A program made the translations under genes and the position numbers. From the NCBI RefSeq assembly GCF_000379665.1, contig NZ_KB903367.1, positions 248,001 to 312,000 of the forward strand: a DNA stretch of 64,000 nucleotides, given 5' to 3'. This stretch comes from Butyricimonas synergistica DSM 23225 (lineage in GTDB: Bacteria > Bacteroidota > Bacteroidia > Bacteroidales > Marinifilaceae). The notes beneath the pieces are model-generated. The model did no database searches, was not told the origin of the DNA, and saw nothing but the letters and a program-made list of their open reading frames with translations. How positions within the stretch are numbered: the first letter of the stretch is position 1; each line of letters opens with the position of its first letter. Shown piece after piece: positions 42,545 through 51,226 of this stretch.

Positions 42545-44461
42545 ATGTTTGACCGATATAATAAATCGTTTTCTGCAAAATTAAGTTTTTACGTAATTTC
42601 GTTTATTACAGTATTATCCGTGATACTGTTTGGGATATTTTATCATTATTCCACGAAAACGTTATCGAAAGAGGCGGAGGATAAAATTCAGACGATGGCG
42701 GAGCTTGCGAACTTAAATGTGAGTTCTTTGCTTAGTAAGGTGGAAAAAATTCCAGATAACTTGGGATGGATGATCGTGGAGTACGTGAAGAATCCGGATT
42801 CATTGTTTTCTATTACCCGCCGGATAGTAAAGGAGAACGCGGAGATTTTCGGTTGTGCCATCGCTTTCGAGCCTTATTATTTCCCGCAGAAGGGACATTA
42901 TTTTGCACCTTATTCTTTTATGAGCGGTGATACGGTGAAGACCATGCAGGTGGGGAGTGAGGATTATAATTATTTTGAAAAAGGTTGGTATAAGGGTGCC
43001 CGTCAAACGAGGTATTGGAGTAAACCTTACCGCGACGCGGGGGATCCCGATGTGATAACTACTTCCTATGCAGTGCCGATTCATGGTAAAAAAGGGGAAC
43101 TTATCGCAATATTGTCGGTCGACCTGACCAATAAATGGTTGAGGAATCTGGCAAATTCAATGAAACCTTATGAGGGAAGCTACACGGTGATTATTGATAA
43201 ACAGGGACGGTATATCATGCGTAAGGAAGGGGAGGATACTATCGGTATGAATATGTTTCGGACAGCTGAGGAATCACCGGATCCTGGTGTAGCCCGGTTG
43301 GTTAATGAAATGGCTGCGGGGAATAGTGGGAGTATGATCGTGAAGGATGGAAAGACATTGTCGTACGTGTATTACACGGGCATCTTTGCCACGGATTGGT
43401 ATATGGCAGTTGTCTGTCCTTACGACCAGGTCTTCGGGAAACTGAACCAGTTTAATATGTATATGTTACTTGGTTTTTTGTTATTGCTGTTGTTCATTTA
43501 TGGGGTATGTTTCCTTGCCGTGCGGCGAATTACAAAACCTTTGACACGTTTCTCCGAGTCGGCAAGGGCTATTGCGGGTGGTGATTTCAATACTTCTCTG
43601 CCGACGATTCGTTCCAAGGATGAGTTAGGGGAATTGTATGATTCTTTCCAGTTTATGCAGAAACAATTAACCGAGTATATAGAACGCTTGCGGAGTACAA
43701 CAACTGCCAACGAGAAGATCGAAAGTGAATTGCGTATTGCCCATGATATACAGTTAGGAATGGTGCCGGAGAAGTTCACTCCGTCCGTGGGGAGCGAGTT
43801 CATTGATATTCATGCTATATTGCGTCCGGCGAAGCAGGTCGGCGGGGACTTGTATGATTATTTTATGCTGAACGAGGACGAGTTTGGGTTTGCTATTGGG
43901 GATGTTTCCGGGAAGGGTGTTCCGGCAGCTTTGCTTATGTCTACGACGATCAGCCAAATGCGTTCCGTGGCAATGTTGGATACTTCCTTGAATTATATTA
44001 TTAACGTGATTAACCGTAGTCTCATCCGGAATGGTAACACGAGTATGTTTGTCACTTTCTTTGCCGGAGTCCTGAACTTGAATACTCGGCAATTGCGCTT
44101 CTGTAACGCGGGGCATCCTTATCCTGTCATGATTAAGGCGGATGGTTCCGTGCAAGTGTTTAAGACCGAGGATAACTTGCCTTTGGGAGTTTCTTCCGAT
44201 TATGAGTACAAGGAGCAATCCTGTTATTTTGCCCCGGGCACGCAATTGGTGCTTTATTCCGATGGTGTCACTGAAGCACAGAACGAGAATGCCAAATTTT
44301 ATAAAATGGAACGTTTGCTTCAATTTATAGAAAAGAACAAGAATTTGTCGTCCAGGGCTATGGTGGAAGGCATTATTGCGAATGTGGATGCTTATGCCGG
44401 GAACGCTGAGCAATCGGATGACTTGACGGTTATGAGTCTGCGTTGTGATGTCCGAAGATAA
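42545..44461 (+). CDS. Membrane sensor protein phosphatase: Cache, HAMP and SpoIIE (PP2C) domains
   Basis: A 638-residue RsbU-like regulator. Two membrane helices (about 13-38 and 305-328) enclose a periplasmic Cache sensor domain (KGWYKGARQTRYWSKPYRDA, ITTSYAVPIHGKKGELIAIL). A HAMP linker follows at about 330-385, then a PP2C-type SpoIIE phosphatase from about 400. Its metal-binding motifs are QVGGDLYDYFML, GDVSGKGVPAALLMS, TFFAGVLNL and YSDGVTEAQN, ending QSDDLTVMSLR. It would dephosphorylate an STAS-type anti-anti-sigma partner or similar in response to a small ligand; no such partner is nearby. A TACTTTTG element (42435-42442) may be its -7 site. Confidence 0.9.
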   Translation: MFDRYNKSFSAKLSFYVISFITVLSVILFGIFYHYSTKTLSKEAEDKIQTMAELANLNVSSLLSKVEKIPDNLGWMIVEYVKNPDSLFSITRRIVKENAEIFGCAIAFEPYYFPQKGHYFAPYSFMSGDTVKTMQVGSEDYNYFEKGWYKGARQTRYWSKPYRDAGDPDVITTSYAVPIHGKKGELIAILSVDLTNKWLRNLANSMKPYEGSYTVIIDKQGRYIMRKEGEDTIGMNMFRTAEESPDPGVARLVNEMAAGNSGSMIVKDGKTLSYVYYTGIFATDWYMAVVCPYDQVFGKLNQFNMYMLLGFLLLLLFIYGVCFLAVRRITKPLTRFSESARAIAGGDFNTSLPTIRSKDELGELYDSFQFMQKQLTEYIERLRSTTTANEKIESELRIAHDIQLGMVPEKFTPSVGSEFIDIHAILRPAKQVGGDLYDYFMLNEDEFGFAIGDVSGKGVPAALLMSTTISQMRSVAMLDTSLNYIINVINRSLIRNGNTSMFVTFFAGVLNLNTRQLRFCNAGHPYPVMIKADGSVQVFKTEDNLPLGVSSDYEYKEQSCYFAPGTQLVLYSDGVTEAQNENAKFYKMERLLQFIEKNKNLSSRAMVEGIIANVDAYAGNAEQSDDLTVMSLRCDVRR

Positions 44462-44669
44462 TAAAAGGGGGCAGTTCAATTCATATTAATTCCATAGAGA
44501 ACCCAAGGTATTTTCGAGGTAATACTACCTCAACTTACTTACAAAATACTTTTAACACGGTTACAGCACCGTTTGCCAGCGGGGTTGTTAGTGGCTTGAA
44601 AGTAGCTTGTAACGATGTAAAGGTAGTTTTACTTTGGAATCACGTTGGGATAACTTTAGGATTCTGGTA

Positions 44670-45407
44670 TCAGGAGTTCCATATTTTCCAGGAATAATCG
44701 GCTTGGAGGTGTAGCATTTCCAGTCCGTTGCGGACATTGGCGCCATGTTGCATTCCTCGTTGCATGAATGTTGTGACGGCCGGGTTATAGACCAGGTCGA
44801 AAAGGTAGTGGTCGGGAGTGAGTTGCTCGTAGGGGATAGGTGGACAACCTTCCGTGTGAGGTGATGTACCGAGGGGAGTGGCGTTGATGATTAGGGGGTA
44901 TTTATTCAGTTGATGCATGAGTTCCGGGTAACCGATTTCTTCTGACGAGGGGGTACGGCTGACGGAAGTGACGGAAATCCCCAGAGAGGTCAGGGCGTAT
45001 TTTACTGCTTTTGCGGCACCTCCTGTGCCTAGAATTAATGCCTGTTTCGGGAGATGCGGCATAAAGCGGAGCAGTGAATCCCGGAAACCGGGCATATCCG
45101 TATTGTAGCCGGAAAGCACGAAACCGGAAGGAGTACGCTCCACTTTTACCGAGTTGACAGCCCCGATAGCTTGGGCTTCCTCGCTGATGTAATCAAGAAA
45201 AGGCATGATTTTTTCCTTGTAAGGAATGGTAACGGCAAAGCCTTTCAATTCGGGAGTTTCCCGGATAACGAGGGGCATTCGGGTGATGTCGTTCAATTCA
45301 AAATTCAGAAATTCTGCGTCTATATTTTCTGCCGTGAATTTCTCCGTGAAGTAGGATTTGGAAAAAGAATGTCCCAATGGAAAGCCGAGTAAGCCGAAGA
45401 GAAGCAT
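44670..45407 (-). CDS. aroE: Shikimate dehydrogenase
   Basis: The start at 45407 gives 245 residues beginning MLLFGLLGFPLGHSFSKSYF, with the shikimate-binding S-x-S. A 15-codon longer frame upstream is translated repeat filler. The NADP-binding region is ILGTGGAAKAVKYAL and later motifs are INATPLGTSPHTEGCPPIPY. It reduces 3-dehydroshikimate to shikimate in aromatic amino-acid synthesis. It stands alone, about 100 bases from the DUF368 gene, with filler repeats between. Confidence 0.93.
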   Translation of the reverse strand: MLLFGLLGFPLGHSFSKSYFTEKFTAENIDAEFLNFELNDITRMPLVIRETPELKGFAVTIPYKEKIMPFLDYISEEAQAIGAVNSVKVERTPSGFVLSGYNTDMPGFRDSLLRFMPHLPKQALILGTGGAAKAVKYALTSLGISVTSVSRTPSSEEIGYPELMHQLNKYPLIINATPLGTSPHTEGCPPIPYEQLTPDHYLFDLVYNPAVTTFMQRGMQHGANVRNGLEMLHLQADYSWKIWNS

Positions 45408-45507
45408 GAAATTTGTGATTTGTGATTTATGATTTATGATTTTAGATGGCATTTAACAAGTTGCGTACAAACGCTTCCATCTAAAATCGTAAATCTGAAA
45501 TCATAAA

Positions 45508-46437
45508 TTATTTTGTTTTAGGTTGTAATGTTTCGGCTAATCTTTCAATTCCCCAGATCAGCAGGAAACCGATGAGGCACATCAGGAGTACTTGCCACGT
45601 GAGCGGGTCATTGCCTGCCTGCTCGAAAGCGCCCGGGAGTACGTTTCTTTCAATCTCGAAGGGACTGCCGTTGATTAATTCCGTGTCGGTGAGTTTCCAT
45701 GGCCAGATTTTATTTAACGAGCCGACCATGAACCCGGTTAACAGGGCAACGGTTAGACCGTGGTAATTTTTCAATAACCAAGAAAGCAGGTGAGAGAATG
45801 AAATGATTCCGGCAACCGCTCCAACTAGGAATATAAGTAATATTCCGATATTAAATTCGCTCACTGCCGTGATGATATATTCATACTTGCCTAATAATAA
45901 TAGTATGAATGCTCCCGATATCCCCGGGAGAATCATGGCACAAATGGCGATCGCACCGGACAACAGGATAAACCACCAAGTTTCCGGGGTGCTGGTCGGA
46001 GTCAGGATTGTGATCGTGTAACCAACAACGGCACCGACGACGAGCGAGGTGATGGAGAATAAATCCCATTTTTTCACTTCTTTGGAAACAAGAAGCGCCG
46101 AGGCGATGATAAGACCGAAGAAAAACGACCAAATGTACAGGGGATGGGTTTCAAGCAAATATTTCATGAGTTTCGCCAGCGAGAAAATGGAAATGGCGAT
46201 ACCTGCGACCACGGCTATTAAAAAGTTCCCGTTGATATGTTTCCAGAATTCTTTGAATTTGAAACTTACCAGCAGACGTAAAGCGTGTAAGTTAATAGAC
46301 CGAATGGATTCGATCAATTCCTCGTAAATTCCGGTAATAAATGCTATTGTTCCTCCAGACACGCCGGGAATAACATCGGCGGCACCCATCGCACATCCTC
46401 TTAGTACTAATAATAGGTAGTTTGTTTTCTTCTCCAT
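45508..46437 (-). CDS. DUF368 family polyprenyl-phosphate transporter (PopT-like)
   Basis: A 309-residue inner-membrane protein with about eight hydrophobic segments. The N-terminus LRGCAMGAADVIPGVSGGTI and the internal ICAMILPGISGAFILLLLGK are the two repeated DUF368 motifs. Members of this family recycle undecaprenyl phosphate across the membrane for cell-wall and polysaccharide synthesis. It ends 100 bases before aroE on the same strand. The family call is strong; the exact lipid is by analogy. Confidence 0.88.
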   Translation of the reverse strand: MEKKTNYLLLVLRGCAMGAADVIPGVSGGTIAFITGIYEELIESIRSINLHALRLLVSFKFKEFWKHINGNFLIAVVAGIAISIFSLAKLMKYLLETHPLYIWSFFFGLIIASALLVSKEVKKWDLFSITSLVVGAVVGYTITILTPTSTPETWWFILLSGAIAICAMILPGISGAFILLLLGKYEYIITAVSEFNIGILLIFLVGAVAGIISFSHLLSWLLKNYHGLTVALLTGFMVGSLNKIWPWKLTDTELINGSPFEIERNVLPGAFEQAGNDPLTWQVLLMCLIGFLLIWGIERLAETLQPKTK

Positions 46438-46557
46438 GAATGAATTGATTCTGTGATTTAATGATTTTAGATTCAGTGATTTTAGATTTACGAATTCAGA
46501 TTTTAATTTTCATTCAAAACTTAAATCTGAAATCGTAAATCATAAATCATAAATTTT

Positions 46558-48123
46558 TTATTCGCTCTTGAACACGTTGCGATGTTCGAAACGCAACAGG
46601 TCAAAGACGGTTTTTACCGGGGTAAAAGTAGTCAAGGGGACTTCGACAAACACGGTGTTCCAGTTTGCCATAGCACCGTTCCACAAGCCGGGAAGTTCTT
46701 GAACCTGGATGTCTTTTCCCTCGAAAGATTTACTGGTAATGAATCCCTGCGTGGTATCGATGAAGTCTTTCAGATCGTACTTTTTACCCTTGTAATTGTA
46801 CGTGCTACATACGATATCTACCGGGTTAAAGTGAGTGGATTGGGTGAATATTTTTTTCTGCCCCTTGTCTTTCTGGTTTACTTGGGCACTTTCCACGATC
46901 ATTAGGCGTTGCCCGTTCCCGGAGTTTTCTACCCAGAAAGGACCTCCACCGGGTTCTCCCTCGTTCTTGACCATTCCGCACACCCGCAAAGGACGGTCGA
47001 GCAGGTTTTTCAAGTATTTAACCCTATCTTTCAGGTTGTTGTGAACTAGACCTTCCTGGGGTTTGTACCCGAGGTTGTCGTAAATAAATTGCTCTATTTC
47101 GTTTAGGTTTTCTTCCGTGAGGCTACTTTTTTTGTTCAGGATCTTCATGTAATTGAAGATTCTTGCTTGCGTTTTGAGCAATACTCCGGCAAGTATCTTT
47201 TTGTATTTCACGGTGTCTGCCTTGTTACGATCAGGCGTGACGTTGTCAATGTTCTTGATAAAGATTAAATCTTCTTTCAAGTCGTTCAAATTGTGAATCA
47301 GGGCGCCATGACCTCCAGGGCGGAAGACGATGTTTCCGTCGCTATCCCGCAACAGTTCGCCTTCGGAGTCCAGGCTGACCGTATCGGTCGCGGGTGACTG
47401 GATGGAGAAGGTGATGTCGTACTTGATATTGAACTCTTTTTGGTAATCCTTGAGAATCTGTTTTAAGAGGGGTTTGAATTTGCCCATGTGTTCCTCGGAT
47501 ACCGTGAAATGGATGTGCGCCATTTTGCCATCGTTGGCGTAAAGGGCGGCTTCCACCAAATGTTCCTCCACCGCGGTACGGATATGATCTTTATATATAT
47601 GGAAGTCGATCAATCCCTTGGGGGTGGCATTGTAGTTTAACCCTTTTTCTGTCAAGATATATTCCAATATCGTGATAAATTCGTTCTTCCAGAGAAGCTT
47701 GTCCAAATCGAAGCGGTCTTTGTAAAGAGCCTCTCTTAGGTGTGAATAAAAGGGGAATTCTTTTAATTTTTCGAAGAACGAGAATATGGTTCCCGGTTCT
47801 TTGTTTAATCGAAGATTCAGGTAATCTTCGTCACTTCCCGTGTAGGTGTTGAAAAACGCGTTTAATGTTTTGAACATACGTGAAGCGGAACCGGATGCCG
47901 GAACCATTTTCATGATTTTCAACGTGTTTCTTTTCTCCTCAAAGATGCGGATGAATTCATCAGCCTGTTCGTCATTCAGACTATGGATCCCGTTACCGAT
48001 TGTCGCCGCATCCCGGATTTGAACGAAATTGAAACCCTGCTTGAAGTTTTCAAGTTGATTGTCAATTTGTTCTGGCTTAATCCCTCTGCGCTTGAATTGT
48101 TTGAGATCACTTTTCGTGTACAT
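46558..48123 (-). CDS. DUF4301 family protein
   Basis: The 521-residue soluble protein matches the Bacteroidetes DUF4301 family. It opens YTKSDLKQFKRRGIKPEQID, then VPASGSASRMFKTLNAFF (about 80-97), a loop reminiscent of nucleotidyltransferase sugar-nucleotide binding. Later motifs are VFRPGGHGALIHNLNDL and NEGEPGGGPFWVEN. Its biochemical role is not known; the Gly-rich loops suggest nucleotide binding. It is convergent with no neighbour and follows a small acidic gene on the same strand. Confidence 0.82.
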   Translation of the reverse strand: MYTKSDLKQFKRRGIKPEQIDNQLENFKQGFNFVQIRDAATIGNGIHSLNDEQADEFIRIFEEKRNTLKIMKMVPASGSASRMFKTLNAFFNTYTGSDEDYLNLRLNKEPGTIFSFFEKLKEFPFYSHLREALYKDRFDLDKLLWKNEFITILEYILTEKGLNYNATPKGLIDFHIYKDHIRTAVEEHLVEAALYANDGKMAHIHFTVSEEHMGKFKPLLKQILKDYQKEFNIKYDITFSIQSPATDTVSLDSEGELLRDSDGNIVFRPGGHGALIHNLNDLKEDLIFIKNIDNVTPDRNKADTVKYKKILAGVLLKTQARIFNYMKILNKKSSLTEENLNEIEQFIYDNLGYKPQEGLVHNNLKDRVKYLKNLLDRPLRVCGMVKNEGEPGGGPFWVENSGNGQRLMIVESAQVNQKDKGQKKIFTQSTHFNPVDIVCSTYNYKGKKYDLKDFIDTTQGFITSKSFEGKDIQVQELPGLWNGAMANWNTVFVEVPLTTFTPVKTVFDLLRFEHRNVFKSE

Positions 48124-48297
48124 ACATTTTGGGTTTGTAGGTTATGTAATAATCGGGCAAGTTACGAATAATTAGACAAAAAGCAAAATTTGCTTTTTGT
48201 GTTAGAGATTACAAGTTGAGCCTTCGGCTCTGCAGGTTGCAGGTTTGTATTTGCCGTTTTTTGGAACTTGTAACTTGTAACATGACGAAGACGACAA

Positions 48298-48552
48298 TTA
48301 GTTGTCGTCTTCGTCGTCATATAGTTCTTCTTGATTTTCTAGCTCTGCTTCAAAAAAGTCTTCCGCTTCTTCAAGTAGAGTCTCTATGTCGTCCGTGCAA
48401 ATGGGTTCTTCGTCAATCCAGTATATTTTCTGGTTGCTATAAAAACCATCTATGTCACATTGGATGATGCATTGAGGCTTTTCCGTGTGCACCACGTATA
48501 CTAGATCCGGTGCTTCTTGGGAATTATCAGCAATTAGAAATTTTGGCAACAT
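48298..48552 (-). CDS. Small acidic hypothetical protein (84 aa)
   Basis: The protein begins MLPKFLIADNSQEAPDLVYV and ends in an acidic tail (EELYDDEDDN). The first half looks like a small beta sheet (YVVHTEKPQCIIQC, KIYWIDEEPICTD) and the second like an acidic helix. A TATATTTG promoter element on the minus strand (48581-48588) lies 29 bases before the ATG, which supports a real gene. No function is recognised. Confidence 0.72.
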   Translation of the reverse strand: MLPKFLIADNSQEAPDLVYVVHTEKPQCIIQCDIDGFYSNQKIYWIDEEPICTDDIETLLEEAEDFFEAELENQEELYDDEDDN

Positions 48553-48721
48553 GATGTTTACTGTTTTTTAAATTACGCGGCAAATATAGGAATAATTGAA
48601 AATTGATAATTGAAAATTGAAAATTATTTTAATGAGGGATTCGAATGAAGAAAAAAATGTATCTTTAGGGCGAGAAATTGATTTAATGATTTCTTGGTAG
48701 GAGGATTGGAGAGACGAGGAA

Positions 48722-49399
48722 ATGATAATAGATATGATAGCAGCAGAATTATTATCAAATGTGGTTCCGGTATTGAAGAAGGACGATACATGCGCTCAGG
48801 CTTTGGGGTGGATGGATTTGTTTAGGGTATCTCATTTGCCGGTGGTAGAAGGGAATACTTATGCGGGCTTGTTGTCGGATGAGATCATGTACGCTCACGG
48901 GTGTTTGAACGATCCGATTGGTAGCCTGGAGATCCCGAGGGAATCGACATTCGTGTACGAGGATATGCATATGTATCACGTGATAGAGGTTGCGTCTACC
49001 AGAGGTCTGTCTATCGTTCCTGTTTTAAACCGAAAAGGGGGGTACCAGGGGGCTATTTTGTTAGCGGATATCTTGCATAACGTGGATAAGATATTGTGCG
49101 TGGATGATCCCGGTGGGATTATCGTGCTGGAGGTGAATAAGATCGATTATTCATTGGCAGAGGTGGCACAGATCGTGGAATATAATGAAGCTAAGGTGTT
49201 AAGTTGTTTTGTGACTTGTACCCCGGACTCAAATAAAGTAGATATTACAATTAAGGTGAACACGCCGAGGATTGAGCCGATTCTGGATACTTTTGTCCGT
49301 TACCGTTACGTGATAAAAAGTACTTTCGTGCTGGGAGAAGACGTGAATGATGAATTGCGTGACCGGTACGGGCAGTTAATGCGGTTCATGGAAATGTAA
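48722..49399 (+). CDS. CBS-domain pair protein with ACT-like tail
   Basis: The 225-residue cytosolic protein has two CBS motifs (about 5-60 with RVSHLPVVEGNTYAGLLSDE, and 75-130 with GLSIVPVLNRKGGYQGAILL). An ACT-like domain lies at about 135-210 (IIVLEVNKIDYSLAEVAQIV). CBS pairs commonly sense adenosine nucleotides; the ligand and target here are unknown. It begins the envelope/NAD cluster seen in Bacteroidales, followed 48 bases later by nadK. Confidence 0.85.
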   Translation: MIIDMIAAELLSNVVPVLKKDDTCAQALGWMDLFRVSHLPVVEGNTYAGLLSDEIMYAHGCLNDPIGSLEIPRESTFVYEDMHMYHVIEVASTRGLSIVPVLNRKGGYQGAILLADILHNVDKILCVDDPGGIIVLEVNKIDYSLAEVAQIVEYNEAKVLSCFVTCTPDSNKVDITIKVNTPRIEPILDTFVRYRYVIKSTFVLGEDVNDELRDRYGQLMRFMEM

Positions 49400-49447
49400 G
49401 GGGAGTTTAGAGTTTAAAATTTAGAGTTAGAAGCTAAAATCGAATAG

Positions 49448-50344
49448 ATGTGTCTGAAGATAAATAAAGTAGCGATATATGGACGGGTGATTCACGAGGA
49501 GTTTTATCCTTATTTTAAACAAATGTTGCGTGATTTGGTAGAGCGTGGCGTGAAACTGTCTTGTTATAGACCGTTCTTTGAATTTTTGAGCGAGAAGTGG
49601 GACGTAAAGGCTTATTTTCAATCTCTCTATAATGCTGATTTGGAAGCGGATGCAGATATCTTGTTTAGCGTGGGTGGGGATGGCACTTTCTTGGATTCTG
49701 CCGTTCGGGTGAAGAATTGCGGGGTGCCGATTCTGGGTATAAATAGCGGTAGGTTGGGATTTTTGGCGAATATCGCGCAAGAAGAGATTCCCCAGGCGAT
49801 ACAATGGTTGTGTGCCGGGAAATATGAAGAGGAACAAAGAGCTTTGGTGAAATTGGAGATGGAGGATAATCCGTTCTCTAATTTTAATTATTCTTTGAAT
49901 GAGATTAGCGTGCAGAAAACGGAACGGTCGTCTTTGTTGAAAGTCCACGCTTATATCGGGGGGGAATATCTCACGACCTATTGGGCGGACGGGTTGATTG
50001 TTGCGACTCCCACGGGTTCTACCGCTTATTCGTTGAGCTGTGGCGGACCTATTGTTTCCCCCAGTTCCGATAATTTGATTATTACCCCGGTGAGCCCGCA
50101 CAATTTGAATATGCGTCCGTTGATATTGCCCGGTGACGTGAAGATTCGTTTGAAAGTAGAGAGCCGTTCGGGAGATTTTATGGTGAGTGCCGATTCCCGG
50201 ATACGCACCGTGTCGGATCGTCATGAATTGTTCATATCGTCCGGTGATTTTAAAATAAACGTGGTGAAGATGCCGGGGCATAGTTATTATGAAACCTTGA
50301 GGAATAAGTTGAACTGGGGGGAAGACAAGAGGAATAAGAGTTAA
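49448..50344 (+). CDS. nadK: NAD kinase
   Basis: A 298-residue enzyme phosphorylating NAD+ to NADP+. The diagnostic GGDGTFL motif is at about residues 77-83. Further motifs are GINSGRLGFLANI and ADGLIVATPTGSTAYSLSCG. Length and motif order are normal. It lies between the CBS gene and uppS. No odd features. Confidence 0.95.
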   Translation: MCLKINKVAIYGRVIHEEFYPYFKQMLRDLVERGVKLSCYRPFFEFLSEKWDVKAYFQSLYNADLEADADILFSVGGDGTFLDSAVRVKNCGVPILGINSGRLGFLANIAQEEIPQAIQWLCAGKYEEEQRALVKLEMEDNPFSNFNYSLNEISVQKTERSSLLKVHAYIGGEYLTTYWADGLIVATPTGSTAYSLSCGGPIVSPSSDNLIITPVSPHNLNMRPLILPGDVKIRLKVESRSGDFMVSADSRIRTVSDRHELFISSGDFKINVVKMPGHSYYETLRNKLNWGEDKRNKS

Positions 50345-50492
50345 AAGATAATTGATTTTGTGATTGATGATTAGGTGATTCTGTGATTAAAGAAAAACAA
50401 GTATATAAATAAGGGAAATGTTATTAATAATGAGTTGAGGAACGAAAATGTGTAATTCATTTTCAATTTTCAATTTTCAATTTTCAATTATT
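50345..50492. repeat. AT-rich intergenic filler with short direct repeats
   Basis: This gap carries 'gtgattgatgattaggtgattctgtgatt' type runs and then four copies of TTTTCAA. Similar stretches occur at 40441-40548, 45408-45507, 46440-46557, 48590-48640, 53771-53855 and 55390-55470. Confidence 0.6.
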
Positions 50493-51221
50493 ATGATGAA
50501 GGAGAATATACCAGAGCATGTGGCGATTATTATGGACGGGAATGGTCGCTGGGCAAAGCAAAGGGGCTTGGAAAGATGGGAAGGACACAAAGAAGGCGTG
50601 GAGGCCGTGAGGAGAGTGATTGATGCCGCCGGGCACGCGGGGATAAAGTATTTGACGTTGTATGCTTTTTCGATGGAGAATTGGAATCGACCCAAGAAGG
50701 AAGTGGATGTTTTGATGGGATTGATGGTAGATGCTATTGTTGCCGAAACGGATAATTTGATGAAAGAGGGGATTCGGGTTAGGGCTATCGGTAATTTGAC
50801 CGATCTGCCGGACAAGGTGTATCAAAAATTAAACGGGTTGATTGAAAAAACTGCCTCGAATCAGAATCTGACAGTAGTGATCGCTTTGAGTTACGGAGCA
50901 AGATGGGAAATCTTGAATGCCGCAAAACAATTGATGAAAGATTGCCAGTCGGGGAAAGTGAAAGATATTGAGTCTGTTACGGAGATGGACTTCTCTGGGT
51001 ATTTGACTACCGCGGGGATCCCCGATCCTGATTTGTTAATCCGCACAAGTGGCGAATGCAGGCTGAGTAATTTCCTTTTATGGCAGTTAGCGTACACTGA
51101 ACTATATTTTCTTGATAAATTTTGGCCTGATTTTGAAAAAGAAGACTTATATTTGGCAGTTCGTAATTTTCAAAAAAGAGAGAGACGATTCGGTATGACC
51201 GGAGAGCAATTAAAAAAGTGA
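50493..51221 (+). CDS. uppS: Undecaprenyl diphosphate synthase (isoprenyl transferase)
   Basis: The start at 50493 gives 242 residues; the frame upstream is only the repeated 'tttcaat' filler. Motifs are VAIIMDGNGRWAKQRGLERW with the catalytic Asp, GHKEGVEAVRRV, TLYAFSMENWNRP and LIRTSGECRLSNFLLWQLAY. It adds isopentenyl units to farnesyl diphosphate to make the C55 lipid carrier for cell-wall synthesis. The stop is 5 bases before the preferred bamA ATG; an overlapping GTG is also possible. Confidence 0.94.
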   Translation: MMKENIPEHVAIIMDGNGRWAKQRGLERWEGHKEGVEAVRRVIDAAGHAGIKYLTLYAFSMENWNRPKKEVDVLMGLMVDAIVAETDNLMKEGIRVRAIGNLTDLPDKVYQKLNGLIEKTASNQNLTVVIALSYGARWEILNAAKQLMKDCQSGKVKDIESVTEMDFSGYLTTAGIPDPDLLIRTSGECRLSNFLLWQLAYTELYFLDKFWPDFEKEDLYLAVRNFQKRERRFGMTGEQLKK

Positions 51222-51226
51222 CTCAG

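Noticed and set aside
44462-44669. Possible RNA gene between the phosphatase gene and aroE
   Set aside because: No tRNA cloverleaf or known RNA motif could be built from it.
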